Shown here piece after piece: positions 10,719 to 20,386 of a stretch of DNA of 64,000 bases. This DNA is from Blasia pusilla (lineage: Eukaryota; Marchantiophyta; Marchantiopsida; Blasiales): positions 55,800,001 through 55,864,000 of the forward strand of contig CM114271.1 of the NCBI GenBank assembly GCA_050084515.1, written 5' to 3'. The notes beneath the pieces were generated by a model, which was given only the letters and a program-made list of their open reading frames with translations, made no database searches and had not been told where the DNA came from. The translations under genes and the position numbers were made by a program. Each line of letters opens with the position of its first letter. Within the stretch, counting starts at the first letter, position 1.

Positions 10719-11561
10719 TCAGTCATCCTCAGGTTCGGGCTCATAATACCGGCGCACATGCATTCCATTGACTCGCGTGGGCAGGGATTCTCCCTGTAAG
10801 GTTTCTAATTGGAGGGATCCATTATCATAGATGGCCAATACCCGGTAGGGTCCCATCCAATTTAATTTTAATTTTCCGGGGAACTTTAGTAGCCGGTTAT
10901 CATACAATAGCACTAAGTCGCCAACATTGATAGATTGTGGCCGGAGATGTCGATCGTAACGTTTCTTACGTTCTTTTTGCACTTGGGCTGTCCGTCGTAA
11001 CGCGAGCATGCGTGCTTCTTCCAACTCCACTAGAGTCTCATTCCTGTGTGCGATAACTTCGTCCGCAACTTCCGTTCTTGTGCCCTCCAATACCCGATAA
11101 GTGGGCAACGCCCATTGAATAGGTGTTAAGGGATGTACACCATAAGTCATGAAGAACGGGGTGTAGTTTTTCGTCACCTTCTCAGCTGTTCGGTACACCC
11201 ATAATGCTGGGGCAATTTTTGTGTCCCAATCATAGGAATAGGTTACCGTTAATCGATTCAATATTCGGAAAATGAGGCCGTTCGATTTTTCCGTCAACCC
11301 GTTGGCTTTAGGGTTGTAGGGAGTGGTTTTCCGATGCTTAATGAGAAAGTGGGAAGTGAGAGACTCAATAGTCTGGTTCAGGAAGTGCATCCCCCGATCA
11401 CTGACTAGTTCCAACGGACAGCCATAACGCGTGATAATCATCTCGTATAAAAACTTAGCCACTGTTTCACTGTCATCTTTCCGCGTGGCTAAGTTTAGGG
11501 TCCAACCATCTTTGTACAATAGTCCGTGGCGATAAGAATATATTTCCGCCGGGTTTGGCAA
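10719..11561 (-). pseudogene. Integrase core and C-terminal part, element 1
   Basis: Continues the integrase begun upstream after a one-base frameshift near 11500-11530. Contains LVSDRGMHF (second catalytic Asp) and NGLTEKSNGLI (catalytic Glu), then the typical tail with RYDRHLRPQSINVGDLVLLY, KLKLNWMGPYRVLAIYDNGS and MHVRRYYEPEPEDD, the GPF/Y-like end of gypsy integrases. No chromodomain follows. The first catalytic Asp (KWGIDFVGP) is in the upstream frame, so the DDE triad is complete apart from the frameshift. Confidence 0.85.
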
Positions 11562-12250
11562 GTGGCCGGGGAGATAGGGCCTACGAAGTCAATGCCCCAT
11601 TTTTCAAAAGGAGCTAGGGGCATGATGGGGACCAAAGGCCACCGTGTAGTCGCCGTGGGTCGACCTGCCCTTGGACAGGCATCACAACTCCGAATAAAAT
11701 TACCTACGTCTTTGTACATAGTCAGCCACCAATATCGTGCGGCCAAAATTTTCTTCACGGTATTTTTTACCGCATAGTGTCCACCGGAATCAGCCATATG
11801 GAGAGCTCTGATGACCTGGGGAACCTCTTCAGCTTCCAAGCATCTTCGATGCTCTTCATCAGCAACTAATCTGAATAAGACCCCTTGACAGAGCTCATAA
11901 GGGCCTATCCGATGTAAAAAAACTGCACATTCTTCCGCTGTCATCGGGGCAGGAAGTCGCAGAGTCATTAGAAAATGCAGAATATCCGCATACAACGACC
12001 GGCTCAACCGTTCCTCTGTTATCTGGAACAGATCTTCATCGGGAAAGGTATCATCGACCGATTGGGTGAGGTCCGCGTTTGTCATCCTCAACCGGGAAAG
12101 AAAATCGGCATTGGTATGCACCTTGCCGGCACGGGTCACCACATCGAATGTGAATTCTTGTAGCAACAAGATCCACCGTGCAATGCGTCCTGACAGGTCG
12201 GCTTTCACCATTAAGGGTCTGAGTGCAAAATGATCCACATGAAAGACCAA
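11495..12250 (-). pseudogene. RNase H C-terminal part, integrase zinc finger and core start, element 1
   Basis: Opens MVFHVDHFALRPLMVKAD and FTFDVVTRAGKVHTNADFLS, the end of RNase H. After a linker comes the integrase HHCC finger (HMADSGGHYAVKNTV, then SCDACPRAG) and the first catalytic Asp (EKWGIDFVGPI). Frame is lost at about 11500, where the sequence shifts into the next open frame. A TGA at 12269-12271 separates this part from the reverse transcriptase. Confidence 0.85.
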
Positions 12251-12268
12251 TTCGTACCCTAATAAATA

Positions 12269-13408
12269 GTGTCAGAACTTTTTACACGAGAAGACCATGC
12301 CTAACGCCTCTTGTTCGGTGGTTGTATATTTCTGCTCTGCCGCCGATAGTTGTCGGCCGGTGTAGTAAATTGGAAAATCATGTTTGTGCTCATCCAATTG
12401 GTGAGCACTACCCAATGGCAAATGAGGCGTGTCTACATACACGTGGAAGGGTTTGGTCCAATCGGGGGACCGAAGTACAGGAGCCTTTTGCAATGCGTCT
12501 TTTAAGGTGTCGAATGCCACTTGGCACGCTGGTGTCCACTCCCATTCGGTGGTCTTCTTAAGTAATGTAGTAAGAGCGCCTGCGTTTACCGCGTAATCTT
12601 TAATGAACCGTCGATAATACCCGACATGTCCCAAGAATCCTCTCAATTCCCGGAGATTAGTGGGTGGTTCCAATGCGATGATAATATCCACCTTGGCCTT
12701 GTCGACCTCAATTCCTTGCGTCGACACTCGGTGTCCCAGCAGAATTCCTTGTTTCATAGCGATATAGGATTTGTCCGGATGAAGGGACAAATGCACTTCG
12801 CGATAGCGTGCGAGTGTTAACTCTAACTTTTCAAGATGTTCGGCCTCCATGCTAAAGATACAAAAATCTTCTAAAAAGATTTCGACGAACTTCCGAAGAT
12901 ACTCCTGGAAGATGGAGATCATCATCCGTTGGAAAGTAGCTGGGGCATTGCACAACCCAAAAGGCATTACGCGATATGCAAAAGTTCCCCAGTCCGTCGT
13001 GAACGTTGTGAGGGGACGATCCTTTTCTCTTATGGATACCTGGTTGTACCCCGAATACCCGTCCAAAAAGGTATAACGCTCGTGCCCGGCCACTTTATCC
13101 AAAATGTTGTCGGTGAAAGGTAGAGGATGGTGGTCTTTTAAGGTGGCCGCATTTAATTTCCGATAGTCTTGGCACACTCGGATTTTGCCTGTTTGTTTTT
13201 TAGGCACAATTACGATGGGCGACACCCACTCGTTGCTTAACACCGGATAGATTATTCCTGCCTCGAGACGCTGATCGATCTCGTCCTTGACTAACAATGA
13301 GAACTTTGGGTTCAGTCGATATTGTCGCATTCGCACCGGGACCGCGCCTTCATTAAGATCAATTCGGTGTTCACCATATTGTGCGGGAATGCCTCTCATT
13401 TCATCCAT
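12269..13408 (-). pseudogene. Reverse transcriptase and RNase H N-terminal part, element 1
   Basis: Typical Ty3/gypsy RT: EAGIIYPVLSNEWVSPIVIV, VPKKQTGKIRVCQDYRKLN, FLDGYSGYNQV, MPFGLCNAPATFQRMM, then GFLGHVGYYRRFIKDY and the RNase H start FHVYVDT. The catalytic box reads FLEDF (about 12863-12877): the first of the two invariant Asp residues is Glu, changed by one third-position base. A TGA at 12269-12271 stops the frame after FSCKKF. Upstream the frame is joined to the protease by another frameshift near 13400. With a changed catalytic residue and stops the enzyme is probably dead. Confidence 0.9.
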
Positions 13409-13576
13409 AGAGTATGCAAATACTTAAACAGTAGTCTTTTATATTTTATAAGTGTGGTAGGAGACAAATCCGCCGAAAGGCGTAGAGATTTTTGATCTAC
13501 AATATTGACTGGACATAGTCCTGCTCTGAACCATGTTTTGTAATGGCGGAAGGTGCTATGACCTAGCTTCTCTTCC

Positions 13577-14125
13577 TCAAGTCGACCTTGGCTTGGAGGG
13601 TAGTGCCTCCTCATCTATTTCATAACATTCTAAGTAATATACATTGGACGAGGACTCGATGAGCGGTGGTGTTGTCTTGATCGACGTATAGCCGTCGTCG
13701 ATCGGTGGCGTCTCTCCTTGAGGTGGTCGAGATTTCCACGACAGCTTGATGAGCCGCTTCGAGTCCTGATTCGGCGCCTGGAACGTGAACCGTCGCCTTT
13801 TCCAATCTATAGTCACTCTCGCGCCATACATCCAGGGTCTTCCGATGAGCAAAGGATAGCCCGTCGCGGTCAGGGGCTGTAAGACTAAGTAGTCCAACAT
13901 AAACAACACCCCCCCGAGCATGGTCGGAATTTGCGTGAGCTGTCCGAGGGGTCTCTTCCGGGATTGTTCTGCAAACCGCAAGTACTTGTCTGTGGGCTTG
14001 TACACCGTGTACCCTAGGGCCCGAGCTGTTTGCTCCGTCATAATATTGATTCCGCTTCCGGAATCAATGGGGACCTTCTTAATGGTATGGCCCTCAATCT
14101 CCACCTCCACTTCGGGGGCTCCCAA
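13577..14125 (-). pseudogene. Retropepsin-like protease, element 1
   Basis: IDSGSGINIMTEQTARALG carries the aspartyl protease signature with DSG in place of DTG, followed by YLRFAEQ, LGQLTQIPTML and LLIGRPWMYG, the usual flap and end strand of gypsy proteases. Runs on into a linker towards RT, joined by a frameshift. Confidence 0.8.
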
Positions 14126-14746
14126 GTCCTCGGCCGATCTGAACAGTCCACCATCGCGGCGCCGCTGCCTTCCTGGGTCTTTTGCGGCTGATTTTCCAGT
14201 GTTGCAGGATTTTTTCGTATACTGGGTTATCCATTAGCAACTGCAGCAGGGTTATGTTGGCCGGTGTTGACGCCAAGTCCCTTAGTAAATCGTACGCTTC
14301 TAGGACCAGTGGTGATGTCGCCATGGCTTGGACTGTCGTACTTGGGTTGGCCTTTGCCTTTTCTGGGGTCTGTTTCCCCTCTGGTTCCTGGGCCTCCCGC
14401 ACTTGAGCACGAACCTGGTCCTCCACGTCCTGATGGAAGTATTTTGGATGACTTCGGTCAAAGGCCGGTCCACATCGCCTTTGAGGATGGCCTTTCCGGC
14501 ACGTAAGGTGTTCACCGCTTTGTTCTTGGGCTCCCGAGCTTCGCGCAAAGACGAAGCACCCTTCTTTACCTTTGGGGTCCCCGCGGTCTGACTCTTTGAT
14601 CTCGTGGTGACCGCCAACATTGTTTCTTGAAATTCTTTGGGCCAATCCAATGATTCTTCGTTGGCCCCTTGGGTCGAGTCTTCCTCGCTGATGGTGACTC
14701 GCTTTGGTCTCGGGGACACTACTTCTTCCACCGGACGGTTGTACAT
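14094..14746 (-). pseudogene. Gag-protease linker, element 1
   Basis: Two overlapping frames (14746-14300 and 14645-14094) encode a charged, low-complexity stretch (KRVTISEEDSTQGANEES) and then a helical part ending in QHWKISRKRPRK. They bridge the zinc knuckles and the protease. No domain recognised. Confidence 0.5.
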
Positions 14747-14783
14747 TTACATCGTTCTTGGCTCTGGTTGAGCGCTGGAGTAT

Positions 14784-15515
14784 TTACATACCGACCAACA
14801 AAGCGTGGGACCTTAGGCTCGGCCATTCCCCGCCGTGTGCCCGCCCGTCTTGCGGTTCCGATAAGGGATTGAGTCCCACCTTTGGTCGCCGGTTTGGGCA
14901 ATTATTGGCCCAGTGGTCTGCTGCGCCACAATCATAACAACAATTTCTCTTGATGGGTGGCGTGAAGGCCGCCGCACCCATAATCTGTCTCAGGGGTCTC
15001 TGTTCCCCGTATTCCGGAGGTACATACCGCGTGATCCAGCTTCTTCTAGGGTTTGGGGGTGGCACCGCTTGCATGGCATAGCACCCTTCCCACTGTTCTG
15101 GTTCATACCATCCTTCTTCAATAGGGGCCTCTTCTGGACCCACCGCAGATCCAGCCGAGGAGGGCATTCTTGTACAAGATGCCCCTGGGTTCCACAACTA
15201 CTACACCAAACGTTGGGCCTCATCGCCCGGTCGCCGTCTCGGGGTCCTTCGGGCGCAGATGTACCTTCAACTCAGCCATTTGTTTCGAGTTCCTCCATGG
15301 CCGATTTTCCGGCCTTCCTTGCCGTCCCTCTTACCGGACTTTCCGAGGCCGAGGGACGACGCTTTGGTACTTGGTCGGGTTTTAGTCGGTGCTTGGGGAG
15401 CGATGACGCCGCTCTTCCCTTTCCTTTTAGCTTTTACCTCCTGCTCCGAGTCCGAGGACTCGGACTTAATCCTCCAGAGAGGATTCCGTGTCGATGGAGG
15501 ACGCCGTCTTCGCAC
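14784..15515 (-). pseudogene. Nucleocapsid part of Gag, element 1
   Basis: A basic stretch (EVKAKRKGKSG) at 15515-15267 is followed by two CCHC zinc knuckles, CSSCGTQGHLVQEC (about 15164-15205) and CYDCGAADHWANNC (about 14898-14939), in two overlapping frames. Both have the C-x2-C-x4-H-x4-C spacing of retroviral and retrotransposon nucleocapsids. Confidence 0.85.
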
Positions 15516-15609
15516 GAAGCACTAGTTTGCGATGCCCCTCTTCGTTGGTGACGCCGTCTTCGTGTTTGGCGGGACTTTTTCGAAGCTTAAATGACGCCTC
15601 GGCGAGAGG

Positions 15610-16450
15610 CTATGATCGCCTCGGGGAATCCCGTTGACCTCTCCGGCAATACCTATCCATTTCTTTGGACAAGCTGGACATGAACCAATCTACCAATTGG
15701 GAGGTAGTCGTGTGTTCTAGCTTATTCACGAGGCTCGGAACCGTTGGGTATATTCCCGGAGAGTTTCTTCTTTCTTTCTTCAGGTCGCTGAAGCTTTGTA
15801 AGAAGCATGTCCTGAACTCCAAGTCGCGGAACTCATGTAGGAAGGATTCCACGACCCTCTTCCAGGTCTCCGTGACTTCTGCTTCGAGACCTTCATACCA
15901 CTGGCTTGCTCGCTTCTTGAGCAGGCCCGGGAAGACTCGTAACAAATCCTCCTCTGCCCCTTCCCCGTTGGCTTTAGCGACATGGGTGAATTCAAGAATA
16001 AAGTTATCCACATCGTCTCGTTGGCCTCCAGCAAAGGTGGGGTACCTTAGCAGAGTTTTCCTAGTGTTGGCCATGGGCACTACTCTCCTGCTGGCTGCCG
16101 AGCTTGATGCTCGAGAGGGAGGAGGTAAAGGTGCCGCCCGAGGTGCTCTGATCGGCTCCTCGGCTCCCTGACTCTCCAAAGGAGTCCTAGGACGACTCTT
16201 CGTCCGACTGCGAACTGGCAGGGGATGTAGTGGGAAATTTGTCCCTTTCTTTCTTCTTGGTCTTCGTCTTTGGACGAGGACAAAGACTCGGAGACGAACC
16301 AGGGGATCTCCAAGCCGGTTGCTGTTCCTGCTGCCTACTGCGCCGATCGGCTCGCTGCTCTCGCGAAGAGGGTTGAGAGCCTTCATAAGTCTCTTGGGGG
16401 ATTTGGCAACTCGCAATCACCCCCACGGTGGCGATAGGGTAAGGGTCCAT
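15610..16450 (-). pseudogene. Gag capsid-like part, element 1
   Basis: Probable start Met at 16450 (MDPYPIATVGV). The first 80 residues are low-complexity and lie in one frame (16450-16187); the remainder, in a second frame, holds the retrotransposon gag domain (YPTFAGGQRDDVDNFILEF, then FPGLLKKRASQWYEGLEAE and FLHEFRDLEF). It ends at 15610 in a short basic stretch, after which the zinc-knuckle part continues in another frame. Confidence 0.8.
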
Positions 16451-16815
16451 GGATGGAGGTTAACTACTGATTCTTTTTACATCTACAGGAGGGTGCTTGG
16501 TGCTCCTATGTTTCCTGCCAGGTTTTCCTCCCATAGACAGAAGTACCGGGTTTTCACCAAGTACAACTATCGTCCATGGGCAAAGCACCGTTCGGCGACC
16601 GGTTCTTTGACCATTCTAATTAGTTGGCCTATCTTCTCTAGCACCAATGCAGCAACTGTATTGTTATCTTCAAGCATACATTGTCTTATGGGGGTCGCTA
16701 GAGCTAGCCGATGGTCTTTAGTAAGAATTAGGATGTGGATTGTCTAGGAGCAAAGCTTCTTTCTCCGTTCCCTGCTTCCCCATGGATCCTTCTCTCCCTT
16801 CTCAGCCAAGGATAT

Positions 16816-16833
16816 GATCCCAAATGGGTGCCA
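16816..16833 (-). other. Primer-binding-like site of element 1
   Basis: On the minus strand TGGCACCCATTTGGGATC begins 16 nt inside the 5' LTR edge. TGG matches the CCA end of a tRNA and the next bases are a plausible acceptor stem; the exact tRNA is not assigned. Confidence 0.5.
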
Positions 16834-16849
16834 AAAGTCTTCGACTATA

Positions 16850-17957
16850 TGTAATGTCTAAGTGTTTCTTATTTACAGTCAATTGTAGAGTTCGATCCCC
16901 AAGAGGATCATTGTTGGATGAAAAGAGAGTATAAGGTGATGATTATGTTGTAAAAGTGTAATTGATTATGTAATTCAATTGTAGTATTCCAGTATTAGCT
17001 TCCGATCCTTCTTAGTACCTATATTTTCTTCTTCAATTCTCTCGAGTGGAGTTTAAAGGACGCTCAGGAAATTTGTTCTCTCATCATCTCGGAACCTCAC
17101 AGAGACCTCAAGAATAAAGCTGACTTCTCCTACTTTCGGAACTCAATCCGTCGGGGCAGGTTACTCTCTGTCAAACAGATTTCATACAACTTTATATTGA
17201 TTATTCCATTGATGAGAAAGGTTCGCCTGATTCACTCTTCACTCGGCAGACCCAAAAAGAATGTTCAGACATAAGCATCGCACATCAGAATGAATGAATG
17301 AATGCTTTACTACTCCATCAAGAATTGGAAGACTTCAAAGTATCTACAAGCTCGAGAGGGTACAACTCTCTTGCTCGGACCATTCCTACAGCATAAGGAC
17401 GTCATGAGCGAATGATGCTAATAGCCACATCTTGTTTCTTAAATATTCTCGAGAGTAGGATCGCTTCTATGATCCAAGCATTCTTGATGAAGGGTGTCTC
17501 TTCAATATCTGTAACTACCTAGATCTATGGTTCTCTTAGCTTTTCCTATGATCCCTATGAATCCGCGGTACAAAATTGTCCTAACTACCAATTTGATACA
17601 AAGGGTCGCGCCCTTTCCTAGTCTAATTGTTTAAACTATGTGTCGGTTCGAATCTCAATCATGCTGAGCTTCGCTGTGCTAAATTTCCGAAGGACGAAGT
17701 TCTTCCTTCTTCTTCGTGCTTCGTGCTTCGCTCTTCGTGCTTCGCTGAGCTTCGCGTTGATCCTTTATACTTCTTTCTGACTTTTGATTCTCCTCTAAAG
17801 CAAATCCTTGATCTTTATCTCTCGCTTGTCTTGAGCTTGGTGATTCACTTATTCTTCTTCATAATAATAGATAATCATAATCAAAATCATAATATACAAG
17901 AGTCTTCGTTGAATAAAAAGATATATTCTTCAAGATTACAAAATTGTGGGTATCACA
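16850..17957 (-). repeat. 5' LTR of element 1
   Basis: 1108 bp, near-identical to 7254-8360. Differences are scattered substitutions and a few small indels in the CGTGCTTCG-rich stretch. TATAAAGG (minus) at 17762-17769. Confidence 0.93.
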
Positions 17958-17962
17958 CAACC
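17958..17962. repeat. Target-site duplication, right
   Basis: CAACC directly after the LTR, identical to 7249-7253. Confidence 0.9.
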
Positions 17963-18310
17963 CATCGGCCTCAGACGGGTTACGCAAGTGCCTCGCCTTT
18001 TAACGCTTACATGAAGGAAGCGTGCAACCCATCGGCCTCCGACGAGTTGCGCGGGTGCCCCGCCTTCTTGGCCAAAGACGGCGGAGGCACGCAACCCGTT
18101 GGCCTCAGACAGGTTGCGAAAGTGCCTCGCCTTGTAACGCTTACATGAAGGAAGCGTGCAACCTGTCGGCCTCCGATGAGTTCTGCTAGTAGCCCGCGTT
18201 CTTGCCCGAGGACGGCGGAGGCGCGCAACCTTTCGGTTTCCAACGGGTTGCCAGGAGGACGGATGCCTGGAACCCACAGAAAGTGTGCAACCCGTCGGAG
18301 CCTTCGGGTT
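17958..18310. repeat. Palindromic repeat cluster (P5), continuation of P4
   Basis: Five dyads of the GCAACCCGTCGG family in units sharing GGAAGCGTGCAACCC and CGCCTTCTTG with 6640-7253. Separated from that cluster only by the gypsy insertion. Confidence 0.8.
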
Positions 18311-18401
18311 GGTGTTTTTCACATCCAGACTTCCATAATGGCCAACACGTCGCCATCGGAACGATGATGCGACCCAACGGTCAGCCCAACGGCTTGAAAA
18401 G

Positions 18402-18410
18402 TATAAATAG
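18402..18410 (+). promoter_or_regulatory. TATA box of ParB/methyltransferase-like gene
   Basis: TATAAATAG in a GC-rich context, about 250 nt upstream of the first plausible Met (18660). It is the best TATA match in the region and lies between the palindromic cluster and the coiled-coil exon. Confidence 0.5.
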
Positions 18411-18659
18411 CCGAGGGTTCGCTCATTTTTGGTTTTTTGTTTCGCGATCTTAATTGCTCTTCCGTGCAGCGGCTAACCAGATACCAAGGGGCGCTTTACA
18501 CCGTAACTCATCGCAAGACGATTCGAGTGAACGATCACGAGACAATTCGAGCTACTCATCAAGGCGACTCATCGCGACATCAGCAAGGCGACTCCTCGAG
18601 GCGATTGATTGTGCACAGAAAGCAATTTCCTTGCCCATAGGAGGCATTTTTCGGGAACA

Positions 18660-19008
18660 ATGACGAGGAAAAAAACTCAAGCAAGCAAGGTTGGGAGCTC
18701 CCAAGGGTGAGAGGACTCCTGCGTCACCATCTCCAGGGCCTCGTTCGGCCAATGAGATAAGGCAGCAAGAAATCGAGGAGTGGGAAAGAGAAGAGGAGAT
18801 GCACAAGCAGGAGCTTCTTGCAAAACGTGTTAAGGAGGCGCTTGAAAAATAGAACGCAGAGGCTGAGGCATCGTAGTCCTTGAAGAAAAGGATCGCCGAT
18901 GAAAAGTGTGAGAAGAAGTGTCTGGACGCGTCGGTGAGGAGAGCAGAAATAGCAAAAGCTATCCTAGAGTAGTTGGCTGGCCAAGACACCGACCCAATCT
19001 TCGAGCGG
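18660..19008 (+). pseudogene. ParB/methyltransferase-like gene, exon 1 (coiled coil)
   Basis: ATG 18660 gives MTRKKTQ; one base later in frame the sequence continues GAPKGERTPASPSPGPRSAN and then a highly charged helix (QQEIEEWEREEEMHKQELLA, KKRIADEKCEKKCLDASVRR) broken by three in-frame stops. A coiled coil of about 90 residues is the obvious prediction. The exon ends DPIFER directly before GTAAGAA at 19009; splicing to 19107 keeps frame (FER-VAKQ). Stops and the early frameshift mark a decayed copy. Function of this part unknown. Confidence 0.5.
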
Positions 19009-19106
19009 GTAAGAAACGATCTTGGATCTTTGAGTTATGTGAAGGGCCATGTTGCAATTCATTGGCAATTTAGTGTAGTTTATTGACCTTGTCCCCGTTG
19101 TTACAG
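19009..19106 (+). other. Intron 1 of ParB/methyltransferase-like gene
   Basis: 98 nt, GTAAGAA at the 5' end and GTTGTTACAG at the 3' end; splicing preserves frame between exons 1 and 2. Confidence 0.6.
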
Positions 19107-19575
19107 GTGGCAAAGCAGATGACACTGATGGAGGGCCAGAACGCCCCAAGAATTCCACTTTGCCGATTGCGGACAATGGAGTACGTCCGTGAAATTCAGT
19201 CTGATGAGGATATTGCAAAGCTGAAACAATCGGCAGCGACAGCATCGTACGTCGACAGCTTCCCTCCGTTCTATGTTTAGCCTTACGATAAACATGGAAC
19301 CCAAGCGCTGGTTACGGAGGACTTGGAAGGGCTCAACACATTCTGGAGGATGAGAGATCAGGAATTCAGAAGGGCGATTGAGGGGACAGAATTCAGTGGA
19401 TGCGGAACTTGTATTTCTTCATCTGGGATGGAAACCACAGGTTCATGGCGTGGACCCAATTTACAGAGGAGCGCCCAAACTCATTGGAGGCGCATTTTTG
19501 CATGAAGGCATTCGTGCTACATCCATACCCTCATCACATGGCGACGGTGGAGATGGCAATGCATGCCATGAACAC
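19107..19575 (+). pseudogene. ParB/methyltransferase-like gene, exon 2 (ParB-like motif)
   Basis: Reads IPLCRLRTMEYVREIQSDED, an alternating helix (IAKLKQSAATASYVDSFPPF), a TAG near 19279, then PYDKHGTQALVTEDLEGLN and, after a one-base shift near 19400, NLYFFIWDGNHRFMAWTQF. The last stretch matches the strand-plus-GxHRxxA signature of ParB/sulfiredoxin-like domains, and the order (strand, helix with conserved position list, strand, GNHR) is that of ParB domains often found with phage DNA methyltransferases. Exon ends MAMHAMNT before GTAAGT at 19576. Motif-level assignment only. Confidence 0.45.
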
Positions 19576-20386
19576 GTAAGTTTCCTCCTACCGCAAACCG
19601 TCGGACTCTGACAACTTGTTTGACTCGCCACTATTTTTGGCATGTTTTTGGCCGAAAGCAACTCGTCGGAGTCCGACAAGTTGCTCGACTGGCCGCTATT
19701 TTAGGATTTTTTTGGCCGAAAGCAACTCGTCTGAGTCCGACAAGTTGTTCGACTGACCACTGGTTTAGGATGTTTTTGGCCGAAAGCAACTTGTCGGAGT
19801 CCGACGAGTTGTTCGACTGATCATTGGTTTAGGATGTTTTTGGCTGAAAGCGACTCGTTGGAGTCCGACGAGTTGCTTGACTGGCCGCTATTTTTGGATG
19901 TTTTTGGAAGAAAGCAACTCGTCAGAGTCCGACGAGTTGCTTGATTGGCCGCTATTTTTGGATGTTTTTGGCCGAAAGCAACTCGTCAGAGTCCGACAGG
20001 TTGCATTCGCCGACACGGGAAGGTAATCGGAGAAGGGGAGTTTGATTTTTGGCATCAAATTGCAGCTTTAATTGAAATTGCGCAACCTGTCGGACTCCAA
20101 CGGGTTGATATGTTCACTTTTCTCGTGGAGACAACTCTCTAAATACAAATTATCTGACAACGGAGTCCGACGGGTTGAAACCAGGCAATCACAAATCTGA
20201 ATGCAATCCGTCGGACTCCGATGGGTTGCAAAATTTAGCTCGTAGCTACCATTCCGACCATGAGCTGTGACAACCTGTTGGAGTCCGACGGGTTGTAGGA
20301 ACCCATGTAGCTTGCAAAAATTCTGATATTGAGTTTGGATGTGGAGGATTGTATCGGAGGGGAATGTCACCCACCACTAGATCCAG
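19576..20386 (+). other. Intron 2 of ParB/methyltransferase-like gene
   Basis: Begins GTAAGT; ends about ATCCAG (20386). Filled by a 64-bp tandem array (19592-20005) and four further palindromic dyads to 20320 (cluster P6). The predicted splice does not preserve frame, consistent with decay or a misplaced acceptor. Confidence 0.5.
19592..20005. repeat. 64-bp tandem repeat containing the palindrome
   Basis: About 6.5 units of exactly 64 bp; the GGCCGAAAG landmark recurs at 19650, 19714, 19778, 19842, 19906 and 19970. Each unit holds one CAACTCGTCGGAGTCCGAC dyad and a TGGCCGCTATTTTTGGATG spacer. Confidence 0.95.

Larger units (their letters stand above)
7254..17957 (-). mobile_element. Complete Ty3/gypsy LTR retrotransposon (element 1)
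   Basis: 10.7 kb, two ~1.1 kb LTRs that begin TG and end CA, five-base target duplication, primer-binding-like and polypurine sites in the right places, and gag-protease-RT-RNase H-integrase order on the minus strand followed by an extra open region before the 3' LTR. The extra 3' region and the FxxDF style of the RT motif suggest the Tat/Athila side of Ty3/gypsy (inference). The LTRs differ at roughly one to two dozen positions by eye, so insertion is fairly recent, yet coding frames are broken by a stop in RNase H and several frameshifts. Confidence 0.93.

Noticed and set aside
18552-18989. 145-codon minus-strand frame
   Set aside because: Shadow of the plus-strand coiled-coil exon; Ser/Phe-rich composition results from reading Glu/Lys codons in reverse.
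19592-20005. CRISPR-like array
   Set aside because: Spacers are as conserved as the repeats (a simple 64-bp tandem repeat), and the context is a eukaryotic intron.
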